NCBI GenBank assembly: GCA_964355365.1
Contig: CAYHEX010000081.1
Location: 1 to 13,879 of the forward strand
Direction: 5' to 3'
Length of the DNA stretch: 13,879 nucleotides
Origin: SCUN01 sp964355365
Lineage (GTDB): Bacteria; Acidobacteriota; Vicinamibacteria; Vicinamibacterales; SCN-69-37
Shown here: positions 8,065 to 13,833 of the stretch, piece after piece
Position numbering within the stretch: position 1 is the first letter of the stretch
Layout of the letters: every line of letters begins with the position of its first letter
Position numbers and translations under genes: made by a program
Notes under the pieces: generated by a model
What the model saw: the letters and a program-made list of their open reading frames with translations, nothing else
Told to the model about the DNA's origin: nothing
Databases searched by the model: none

Positions 8065-10560
8065 CTACGCCAGCGCCGGTCGCCGATTCCCGCTCGCGCG
8101 CACGCTGATCGTCGCTGTCGTCAGGCCCTGCGCTTGCGCTTCGACCGTCACCGTGCCGTCGCCGGTCGATGACTGCACGAGCGCCATGCACAGGCCATTG
8201 AACGCGTTGCGCTTCGTCGCGCGATCGGGCTCGTGGCTGCTCGGGTCGCCGTTGCCGACGCCGATGATCTTTCCTGGACCGGTGACGCTGAACTGGACGT
8301 TGTTCATTGCCGTCGGGACCACGCGTCCTTCAGTGTCCTGCACTTCGCAGGAGACGACGACGGTGTCTTCTCCGTCGGCGGTGAGCGCGGCTTTGTCTGT
8401 GCGGAGTGCGAGTTTCGACGGCGCGCCCGTGGTTTCTCGCCGGTCGATTAGCGTGCCCGCCCGCGCGTGATGCCGGCCGCGCACTTCGATCACACCCGGC
8501 TGATAGCGGACGTTCCATGACGCATGCGAGTTCTTCTCGACCTTCTGCCAGCCTTGCGTCACGCCATTCACGAACAGCTCAACAATCTCGCAATTCGTGA
8601 AGCACCACACTTCCACTTCCTGGTTCTCTTTGCCCGGCCAGTTCCAATGCGGGAAGAGATGCAGCACGCTCTCGCGCTCCGGGCCCCACCAGCTCTTGTA
8701 GTAGTAGAAGAGGTCTTTTTCGAAGCCGCACATGTCCATGATGCCGAAGTGCGAGCTGATGCACGGCCAGCCGTACGGGGTGGGCTCGCCGCGATAGTCG
8801 AAGCCGGTCCAGACAAATCCACCCGAGAGGTACTCGCGCTCGGAGAAGTACGTCCACCAGCCTTCCGCGGTGGACGCCCATGGCGGGTAGTTGCGGTCGT
8901 ACGAACTCACGTAGCCTTTGGCGACGTCGTTCTCGTAGATACCGCGCGTGCTCACGGTGCTGCCGAACTCCGTGCCCGTGGTCGGCTGCTTCGGGAACTG
9001 CTTGTGGTACTCGTCGATGCCCTGATAGCGATAGTTGAAGCCCTGCACATCGACGATGGGCGAGAGGCCTTTGCCCCATTGGCCGTTCATCGCCTGCGTG
9101 ATGAGGCGCGTCGGATCCAACTCACGCGCCTTCCGCTTCATGGTGGCTGCGACCTTCGCGCCACGGTCGGTGCCCTGTTCCGGTTCTTCGTTGCCGATCG
9201 ACCAGATGAACACGGATGGATGATTGCGATCGCGCAGGATCAGGCGTTCGAGCTGGCTGAGGCCTTCGTCGGTGGACGACATCATCCGCGTCTCGTCCAT
9301 CACGAGCATGCCGAGCTGGTCGCAGGCGTCGAGCAGTTCCGGCGTGGGCTGGTTGTGCGACGTGCGATAGGCGTTGCAGCCCATCTCTTTCAGCTTCTTC
9401 ACTCGGAAGTACTGGAGCGCGTCGGGCAGCGCCGCGCCGACGCCTGCGTGGTCTTGGTGATTGCAGGTACCTTTCAGTTCCGTGCGCACGCCGTTGAGGA
9501 AGAAACCCTTGTCGGCGTCCCACTTCAACGTGCGGATGCCGAAGGTCACGTCGACCGCGTCATATTTGCCGAGCTGCACGGCCGCGCGGTACAGGAGCGG
9601 CGTGTCGGGGCTCCACAGCCGGGCCGCGGGCACGTTCACGGTTTGCGTGTAGGTCTGCTTCGCCCACGGTTTCAACCACACGGCGGTCGGGCCGATCGTG
9701 TGACCGACGGGTTTGCCGTCGGGCCCGGCGATCTCGCACATCAGCGATGCGTCGGCGGTCTTGTCCTGTTCGTTGACGACCTCGACCTGAATCTTCACGG
9801 TGGCGCTGCCATTGGCGTTGGTCGTGGTCGTGACGAACACGCCGTTGTGCGCGATGTGCAGCGGATCCGTCTTCTCGACCCACACGTGGCGATAGATGCC
9901 CGCGCCTTCGTAGAACCAGCCTTCGTATTCGGTGGCGTCCACGCGGACGACGAGCGCGTTCTTGCCGCCGTATGAAATAAAGTCCGTTATGTCCAAGTAA
10001 GCGGGGGCGTAGCCGCTCAGGTTGCGGCCGATGTAGTGGCCGTTGAGGATCACCATCGCGTCGCGGAACACGCCGTCGAAGTTGATCGCGATGCGTCGGC
10101 CCGCGTCGCTTGCGGGGATATCGAACGTGCGGCGGTACCAGCCGATCGAGGTCTCGGGGTACGTGCGCCCGAGAGGGTAGGCGCCGTGTTCGTTCAGGTC
10201 GCGGTTGTCGTTGAAGGGCAGATCGATCGCCCAGTCGTGCGGCAGGTCGACGGACTTCCATGCGCTGTCATCGAAGTTCGTGCCCGTGACGCCGTTGCGT
10301 CCGCCGATCAGGGTTCCGGATTTCGCAAACGCGCTTCCGCGTCCCCAGCCAAAATCTTTCGCCGGATCGTTCGCATGTCCGAGCGAGAACTTCCAGTTGA
10401 AGTCGGCGAGGAGACGTTCGCGACCGCCGGCGTTCATCGCGGCGTCTGTCGTCTGCTCCGCGTCGAGCACGCCGGTGAAACGTGGCGCCAACGCCACCCC
10501 AGCGGCGGCGACGGCGGATGTCTTCAGCAGGCGGCGACGGGACCACGAGTTCGCAGACAT
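8065..10560 (-). CDS. Tat-exported GH2 family glycosidase (beta-galactosidase-like)
   Basis: An 831-aa protein. A twin-arginine signal is at residues 7-26 (SRRRLLKTSAVAAAGVALAP). The order is GH2 sugar-binding domain (about 95-230; DLPHDWAID, GWYRRTFDIP, FDGVF), Ig-like sandwich (about 230-345), catalytic TIM barrel (about 350-625), a DUF4982-type domain (about 640-700) and a C-terminal Ig-like domain (about 712-822). The expected acid/base is E458 in IWSIGNEE, and the nucleophile is E531 in TGTEFGST. NHQDH (367-371) and RTSHNQPTPELLDACD (from 399) are barrel motifs of the family. GH2 includes beta-galactosidases, glucuronidases and mannosidases; the resemblance to exo-beta-galactosidases is my best guess. 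The frame stays open upstream through the repeat spacer, but that peptide is proline-rich repeat translation, so ATG 10560 is the start. It is first in a probable operon with the amidohydrolase (79-nt gap) and the GH127 enzyme. Confidence 0.9.
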   Translation of the reverse strand: MSANSWSRRRLLKTSAVAAAGVALAPRFTGVLDAEQTTDAAMNAGGRERLLADFNWKFSLGHANDPAKDFGWGRGSAFAKSGTLIGGRNGVTGTNFDDSAWKSVDLPHDWAIDLPFNDNRDLNEHGAYPLGRTYPETSIGWYRRTFDIPASDAGRRIAINFDGVFRDAMVILNGHYIGRNLSGYAPAYLDITDFISYGGKNALVVRVDATEYEGWFYEGAGIYRHVWVEKTDPLHIAHNGVFVTTTTNANGSATVKIQVEVVNEQDKTADASLMCEIAGPDGKPVGHTIGPTAVWLKPWAKQTYTQTVNVPAARLWSPDTPLLYRAAVQLGKYDAVDVTFGIRTLKWDADKGFFLNGVRTELKGTCNHQDHAGVGAALPDALQYFRVKKLKEMGCNAYRTSHNQPTPELLDACDQLGMLVMDETRMMSSTDEGLSQLERLILRDRNHPSVFIWSIGNEEPEQGTDRGAKVAATMKRKARELDPTRLITQAMNGQWGKGLSPIVDVQGFNYRYQGIDEYHKQFPKQPTTGTEFGSTVSTRGIYENDVAKGYVSSYDRNYPPWASTAEGWWTYFSEREYLSGGFVWTGFDYRGEPTPYGWPCISSHFGIMDMCGFEKDLFYYYKSWWGPERESVLHLFPHWNWPGKENQEVEVWCFTNCEIVELFVNGVTQGWQKVEKNSHASWNVRYQPGVIEVRGRHHARAGTLIDRRETTGAPSKLALRTDKAALTADGEDTVVVSCEVQDTEGRVVPTAMNNVQFSVTGPGKIIGVGNGDPSSHEPDRATKRNAFNGLCMALVQSSTGDGTVTVEAQAQGLTTATISVRASGNRRPALA

Positions 10561-10582
10561 TTGCAAAGGATAGCTCTCCTGA

Positions 10583-10660
10583 GGTTCGAACGGTTCGGAA
10601 GGTTCGTGGGGTTCTGTTCGTGGGGTGCTTAGGGTTCGCGGGGTTCGTGAGGGTGGTTCG
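10583..10660 (+). repeat. Degenerate 9-bp tandem array, GGTTCGNNN
   Basis: The 113-bp spacer between the nucleotidyltransferase stop and the GH2 start is dominated by GGTTCG. Exact copies begin at 10583, 10592, 10601, 10633, 10642 and 10655, with a variant GGTTCT at 10610, giving repeated steps of 9 bp. Translated in one minus-strand frame it gives an artefactual EPxEPx/PRT-rich peptide. A second array in the opposite orientation lies at 13522-13654. Such short-period arrays may be replication-slippage products or binding arrays; no function is visible. Confidence 0.8.
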
Positions 10661-10673
10661 TGGGTGCGTGCGC

Positions 10674-11357
10674 TTAGGTCCGCGGAACCCGCGCAACAAG
10701 ATCGTTGGTGAGCGCTTCGCACGATGCAGCCACGGTCGTGCGGTCTTCGAGCCCTTCCGCCGCGTCGGCCGCGAGCAGGCTGCCTTGTGCTCTGGCTCTT
10801 CCGAACAGGCCGCCCAGTAGATCGAGGCCCTCGCGTGCGATCTCTCTCGAGACCGGATCGCCGAACATTCTTGCGAACCCATCCGCCAGCTTCGTGGTTG
10901 GCACACCTCGAAGCAGCCTCAGCACGTCGTGCGCATCCTTGGGCTTCGGTCGACGCCGGCCAGTTTCACCGAGTCGATCGTTGAGCTTGTGGCATTTCGC
11001 GACCATCAGTGCCGCGGGACCCGCCACACCGATATCGAACCGTCGATGATCATCGTCACGAAGCGCCATGATCATCATCGTTGTCACGTCGATCACGCAG
11101 CCTTCGATGCCGCGGACCTGGCGGACCGCATGATCATCGTGCCCGGGCAGTTCGGCGCCTCTGCCGCCGCGACCGGCCAGCGCGGCCGGAACGAGCAGAT
11201 CGACGGTGGCCCACTGTTCACCGGCGGGCGCCCAAATGCCCACGATTTCCTGCGCCCCGATCAGTACGAGTGACGCCCGATGGTCGGCGAGAGCCTCGAG
11301 TGCGTCGAGGAGGACAGTGCGCGCGGCGATGTAGATCGGATCAGTGGCGCCAGACAT
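10674..11357 (-). CDS. AbiEii/AbiGii-like nucleotidyltransferase, apparently deleted in its catalytic core
   Basis: A 227-aa protein starting MSGATDPIYIAARTVLLDALEALADH, then LVLIGAQ (30-36), VDLLVP (52-57), AGRGGRGAELPGH (61-73), VAGPAALMVAKCHKLNDR (111-128) and KDAHDVLRLLRGVPT (140-154). The order matches a family of nucleotidyltransferase-fold toxins annotated AbiEii/AbiGii-like. From memory, its members are about 280-300 aa. They have, between VLxGAQ and VDLMVP, a segment of about 60-70 residues including a TTDADLA-type motif with the metal-binding acidic residues. Here the two blocks are only about 15 residues apart and no such motif is present, so catalysis is doubtful. The reading frame is nevertheless intact. 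ATG 11357 lies 17 nt inside the end of the upstream HTH gene, which indicates coupled translation. Fewer than 320 nt upstream belong to its partner's frame, so longer starts are unlikely. Confidence 0.72.
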   Translation of the reverse strand: MSGATDPIYIAARTVLLDALEALADHRASLVLIGAQEIVGIWAPAGEQWATVDLLVPAALAGRGGRGAELPGHDDHAVRQVRGIEGCVIDVTTMMIMALRDDDHRRFDIGVAGPAALMVAKCHKLNDRLGETGRRRPKPKDAHDVLRLLRGVPTTKLADGFARMFGDPVSREIAREGLDLLGGLFGRARAQGSLLAADAAEGLEDRTTVAASCEALTNDLVARVPRT

Positions 11358-12324
11358 CTTCGTTCGCCGCCATCCACTCAATGAACGCTTCGGCTTCTTC
11401 CGTACTGCGGCCCGGTCCGGTAAGCAGATCGGCGGCGATTTGTGCCGGCGCGGCCACCACGATTCCTCCATTCGTCGTCGTGCCTTCGAAGGGGAGTGAA
11501 TCTCTCGGCGTCAGCAGCGCCACGTTGCCGCCGGCGCTGACTTTCTTGAGCTCCAGCGTGCTCAATGCCAGTTCGCGATCATCGACGTACAACGTCGCCA
11601 GCGTCGTCGGTGCCAAGGGGGCGCGAAGGGCCGCCGCCGCCGATCCAGTGAGCGCGTAGCGCAGCGACGAGGTTGACCGCAACAACTCCAGCAGCGCCGT
11701 GATTCCTCGAGGCGCGAGCGCGTACGTGACGGCGTTGCTCGCAGTGACGCCGTAGTCGTCGGTCCATCTCCGTAGGAGCGACTCCCATTGCACCTCGACG
11801 ACGGCGGCCCGGCGCTCGCGGCGGAGAAGGCCGTCGAGCTCGACCTGTCTGAGCACGCGCGACGTGTAACCCACGTCCGTGCCCGAACGTGCGGCAAGGT
11901 CGCGGAGCCTGAATGGCGGCGGCAGTTCGATCAGCGCCCGGACGACGCGCGCGGCCTTCGCGCCCTTCAGCGTGCGCTCTGCGACGGCCGGCGCGGGGTT
12001 TTTCGTTGCGCCGGTGGTCTCGATGAACAGGCCGGGTTTGGCGATGACAATGCGTGTGTTGCCGGTGAGGTCGGCGTAGTTGATGCCCTGCGTCGTGAGC
12101 CGTTGGCGCTGCGAGGCGGAGAGGTAGGGTGCGATGAAGAGCGTGTTTCCCGGTCGCGCGCGATCTTGGCCAGGCCATGTGGTGGCAATCGCGAGCGTCG
12201 TGCTTCTGCCATCCGGCGCCTTGACCGACAGCGAGGCGTCATTCGCGGTGACGTCCCAGCCATTGGGCACACGGCTGCTGATGATGCGCAGCGAGTCTTT
12301 GACGAGTTGCTGTTCCTGGACCAT
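11341..12324 (-). CDS. AbiEi-like HTH regulator/antitoxin with PDDEXK-like N-terminal domain
   Basis: A 327-aa protein. Residues 1-105 contain LFIAPYLSASQRQRL, INYADLTGNTRI and PGLFIE, landmarks I associate with the restriction-nuclease-like N-terminal domain of AbiEi-type regulators. A full catalytic D-ExK set is not evident, so the domain is probably non-catalytic. About 118-170 form a winged helix-turn-helix (LKGAKAARVVRAL..., RLRDLAARSGTDVGYTSRVL, DGLLRRERRAAVVEV). Residues 195-320 form the C-terminal domain ending ADLLTGPGRSTEEAEAFIEWM. In AbiE systems the first gene is an antitoxin and autorepressor. Start ATG 12324 lies about 11 nt after the predicted transcription start. The longer frame from 12426 would run through the operator dyad and is rejected. 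The stop overlaps the nucleotidyltransferase start by 17 nt. Confidence 0.75.
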   Translation of the reverse strand: MVQEQQLVKDSLRIISSRVPNGWDVTANDASLSVKAPDGRSTTLAIATTWPGQDRARPGNTLFIAPYLSASQRQRLTTQGINYADLTGNTRIVIAKPGLFIETTGATKNPAPAVAERTLKGAKAARVVRALIELPPPFRLRDLAARSGTDVGYTSRVLRQVELDGLLRRERRAAVVEVQWESLLRRWTDDYGVTASNAVTYALAPRGITALLELLRSTSSLRYALTGSAAAALRAPLAPTTLATLYVDDRELALSTLELKKVSAGGNVALLTPRDSLPFEGTTTNGGIVVAAPAQIAADLLTGPGRSTEEAEAFIEWMAANEDVWRH

Positions 12325-12341
12325 GGCTTCGACCAACGCCA

Positions 12342-12370
12342 ATTGTATCGATATTTGCCTATAATGGCAA
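12342..12370 (-). promoter_or_regulatory. Candidate sigma70-type promoter of the AbiE-like module
   Basis: On the minus strand, TTGCCA (12370-12365; one mismatch to TTGACA) is followed after exactly 17 nt by TACAAT (12347-12342; one mismatch to TATAAT). Transcription should start near 12335, giving a leader of only about 11 nt before ATG 12324 and little room for a Shine-Dalgarno. The -35 box lies in the operator dyad, as expected for repression by the encoded regulator. A perfect TATAAT on the plus strand (12360-12365) has no matching -35 and is not called. Confidence 0.6.
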
Positions 12371-12411
12371 TTTGCCACAATGTGGCAAATTGCATCTGTA
12401 GACAAATATCG
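12349..12411. promoter_or_regulatory. 63-bp dyad-symmetric operator upstream of the AbiE-like module
   Basis: Two nested inverted repeats share one centre, base 12380. The inner arms are GCAATTTGCCACA (12367-12379) and its exact complement (12381-12393), separated by a single A. The outer arms are CGATATTTGCCT (12349-12360) and AGACAAATATCG (12400-12411), complementary at 11 of 12 positions. Between inner and outer arms are 6-nt spacers that pair poorly. Overall 26 of 31 arm positions are complementary. The dyad covers the -35 box and most of the spacer of the minus-strand promoter, and it is AT-rich compared with the rest of the window. AbiEi antitoxins are known to bind inverted repeats at their own promoter; assignment to the adjacent HTH protein is inferred. 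Confidence 0.75.
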
Positions 12412-12472
12412 AACCCTTCCCCACATCTATTAATAGGCCCCCGTGCTACCCTCCGCAGGGGTTCCTGAACAC

Positions 12473-12658
12473 ATGCGCTGGATAGCTCCCTCCGAGAAAG
12501 ACACCGACAACGCCGCGCTCGAGAAGCGGCTCTGGGACGCCGCGGATCAGTTCCGCGCGAACTCCGGGCTGAACGCGCAGGAATACTCCGGGCCGAGCCG
12601 AACCGCGGGGAGAAGCAGTGATGAAGACAATCTCTGGTCCTCGCGTCCTCTCCATTAA
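12473..12658 (+). pseudogene. hsdM: hsdM 5' remnant (type I restriction DNA methyltransferase), truncated
   Basis: The reading frame begins MRWIAPSEK and includes ALEKRLWDAADQFRANSG and AQEYSGP, the highly conserved opening of type I restriction-modification methyltransferases. In intact proteins this continues into VLGLIFLRFAE and a product of roughly 500 aa or more. Here homology stops after P41 (base 12595), and the frame runs through unrelated residues to a stop at 12658, inside the following ASCH gene. None of the methyltransferase catalytic motifs remain. The break lies 25 nt before the ASCH start, and the next bases contain CGAACC (12599-12604), the core of the repeat arrays elsewhere in the window. 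This is a broken gene, not a functional short protein. Confidence 0.82.
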
Positions 12659-12977
12659 GCAGCCTTGGGCATGGGCCATCGCCCAGGATCGCAAGCGAGT
12701 CGAGAATCGCGACTGGTCGACTCCATATCGTGGCCGAATCTACATTCACGCCAGCGGGAAGTTGGATCGAACTGGCGTTGAAGATGTGGACGTGGTGACA
12801 AAGTCACGCGCGGCGCGATTTGGCTGGTGGTTCAGCGGCAAGTACGGATTCGTCCTAGCGAACATTCGTCGGTTGAAGAAACCAGTGAGGACATCCGGGA
12901 AGCTCAATCTCTACCGGCCATCCTCAGCCGTGATTCGCTACGTCGAGTGCCAGTTTCGGAGCAAACGAGGAAGATGA
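12621..12977 (+). CDS. Compact ASCH-domain protein
   Basis: A 118-aa protein. VLSIKQPWAWAI (9-20), KRVENRDWSTPYRGRIYIHAS (25-45, split here as KRVENRDW and YRGRIYIHAS) and FSGKYGFVLAN (71-81) are ASCH (ASC-1 homology) signatures. ASCH domains are PUA-like beta-barrels that bind RNA or modified nucleosides; some members are nucleases or amidohydrolases such as YqfB. K13 and the VENR motif are the expected pocket residues. The stretch between IHAS and DVDVVTKS is shorter than in relatives I recall, which have a loop and a GAIVG-type strand there. ATG 12621 has GGAGA at 12609-12613 with 7-nt spacing; GTG at 12618 is a possible alternative. Its stop overlaps the next start as ATGA, so the two genes are coupled. 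Confidence 0.78.
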   Translation: MKTISGPRVLSIKQPWAWAIAQDRKRVENRDWSTPYRGRIYIHASGKLDRTGVEDVDVVTKSRAARFGWWFSGKYGFVLANIRRLKKPVRTSGKLNLYRPSSAVIRYVECQFRSKRGR

Positions 12978-13474
12978 CTATTCACCTCACCGTCACCCAC
13001 CCCACAATCCTGCCCGGCAAGATCGAGGGCTTCCGGTTCATGTGGGCGTTCTACGTGAAGGGCTATCGACTCGAGAAGCACTGTCAGCCGGGCTTGATTG
13101 GGAAGGTAGTTGACGATTTCAAAACGTCAACCGCTGTCAGCGGACGAACGATTGCATTCGACAAGATGGACACGTATCCCTACGTCTACGTGTGCGGCGT
13201 TGGCACGGGACCCAAGAAGGAACTCGGCGGCAAGAACCTGCACTTCCCGCTCCGATACAAGGAAGGCGCCGTCGCCACGAAGACGACGTACAACGGCTAC
13301 GTCTTCACCGCCACCAACGCCGAAGAGTTGCCGATCCCTGAACTTCCGGAGGGTTTCAACGGCATCACGAACCGTGAGCATCTGCGCTGCAAGAACTTCC
13401 GATTCGCCGTGAGCGTGTTCGGGCAACCGCCGGGCCACCAGGCCCGGCAGTCAGATCCTCATTCGTGGACCTAA
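12974..13474 (+). CDS. Unknown protein coupled to the ASCH gene
   Basis: A 166-aa protein beginning MTIHLTVTHPTILPGKIEG. I do not recognise a family. It has no signal peptide or membrane span. It is rich in aromatics (FRFMWAFYVKGY, YPYVYVCGVG, TYNGYVF) and basic residues (GTGPKKELGGK), with alternating patterns suggesting mostly beta structure. Its ATG overlaps the ASCH stop (ATGA at 12974-12977), and GAGG ends 3 nt before the start, so it is almost certainly translated with the ASCH gene. The last 18 or so residues (GQPPGHQARQSDPHSWT) are encoded by two hairpin-forming sequences, and the stop lies in a hairpin loop. The native C-terminus may therefore have been replaced by an inserted palindromic element. 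Confidence 0.65.
   Translation: MTIHLTVTHPTILPGKIEGFRFMWAFYVKGYRLEKHCQPGLIGKVVDDFKTSTAVSGRTIAFDKMDTYPYVYVCGVGTGPKKELGGKNLHFPLRYKEGAVATKTTYNGYVFTATNAEELPIPELPEGFNGITNREHLRCKNFRFAVSVFGQPPGHQARQSDPHSWT
13429..13448. repeat. Hairpin 1 at the 3' end of the unknown gene
   Basis: Perfect 8-bp arms, GCCGGGCC (13429-13436) and GGCCCGGC (13441-13448), flank a 4-nt loop ACCA. It lies inside the coding frame and is not followed by a T run, so it is not a classical terminator on its own. Confidence 0.7.
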
Positions 13475-13484
13475 AGGTCCACGA
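13463..13484. repeat. Hairpin 2 containing the stop codon of the unknown gene
   Basis: Perfect 9-bp arms, TCGTGGACC (13463-13471) and GGTCCACGA (13476-13484), flank a 4-nt loop TAAA that holds the TAA stop (13472-13474). No T run follows. It may be a dispersed REP-like palindrome, or a transcript 3'-end stabiliser paired with hairpin 1. Confidence 0.7.
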
Positions 13485-13505
13485 CTACGGCTAGGGGGTG
13501 AGGGT

Positions 13506-13654
13506 GGTTCGTGTCGAGGATGGAACCCGACGAACCAACCTCGCGAACCCCACGCACCCAACGAACCTTCCGCACAGAACCCCCAGCCTACGCAGGCGCT
13601 CGCTTCGCTCGCTGCTCCGGCGGGCAAGCTCGAACCCGACGAACCTCGCGAACC
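13506..13654 (-). repeat. Second GGTTCG/CGAACC array
   Basis: CGAACC starts at 13531, 13544, 13562, 13631, 13640 and 13649, with a near match at 13522; steps of 9 or 18 bp recur. One GGTTCG in the other orientation is at 13506. A 16-bp string, GTGAGGGTGGTTCGTG, is shared exactly between 13498-13513 and 10647-10662 in the first array. A non-matching block, about 13583-13630, with CGCTCGCTTCGCTCGC separates the two halves. No gene is supported in 13485-13659. Confidence 0.75.
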
Positions 13655-13659
13655 TGTCT

Positions 13660-13833
13660 TTAGAAGTTCTCGCTGATCGACCGCAGTTCCGCGATGCCGT
13701 CGTCGGTGGACGGACCGGAGAAGCAGAGGCGGATGGTGCCCTCGTTGCGGACCATGTCGAGGATGCGCTCGTAGTCGACGCTGTGCGCGTGCATGATGAT
13801 CGCTTCGGTGGCGGCGCCCGCGTTCTGCGTTTG
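13660..13833 (-). pseudogene. 3' remnant of a gene cut by an insertion sequence
   Basis: The minus strand carries a 57-codon open stretch ending in TAA (13662-13660) and translating to pieces such as AGAATEAIIMHAHSVDYERI, LDMVRNEGTIRLCFSG and GIAELRSISENF. The composition looks genuinely coding. No start codon with a plausible ribosome-binding site is present, and the frame meets an in-frame TGA at 13836-13834, immediately inside the apparent IS terminus at 13832. It therefore looks like the C-terminal end of a gene whose 5' part lies beyond the element. The motif with GTIRL near the end weakly recalls the C-terminus of Flp-pilus CpaB/RcpC proteins; I give that identity low weight. Confidence 0.6.

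Noticed and set aside
8055..8080. Short inverted repeat at the GH2 stop as a terminator
   Set aside because: The stems are 5-7 bp with several alternative pairings and no T run, and the next gene follows in the same direction, so read-through is more likely.
8524..9975. 483-codon open frame on the plus strand inside the GH2 gene
   Set aside because: It is a high-GC shadow: the opposite strand encodes a complete GH2 enzyme with catalytic residues, and this product has no recognisable motif.
10583..10660. CRISPR array
   Set aside because: The repeat unit is only 9 bp with 3 variable bases; there are no spacers of about 30 bp and no cas genes.
12360..12365. Perfect plus-strand TATAAT as a promoter for hsdM/ASCH
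   Set aside because: No -35-like hexamer lies 16-18 nt upstream and there is no extended -10 TG; it is more simply part of the symmetric operator.
12325..12426. 34-residue N-terminal extension of the HTH regulator
   Set aside because: It would place coding sequence over the dyad operator and promoter, and the peptide shows no family similarity; ATG 12324 follows the promoter directly.
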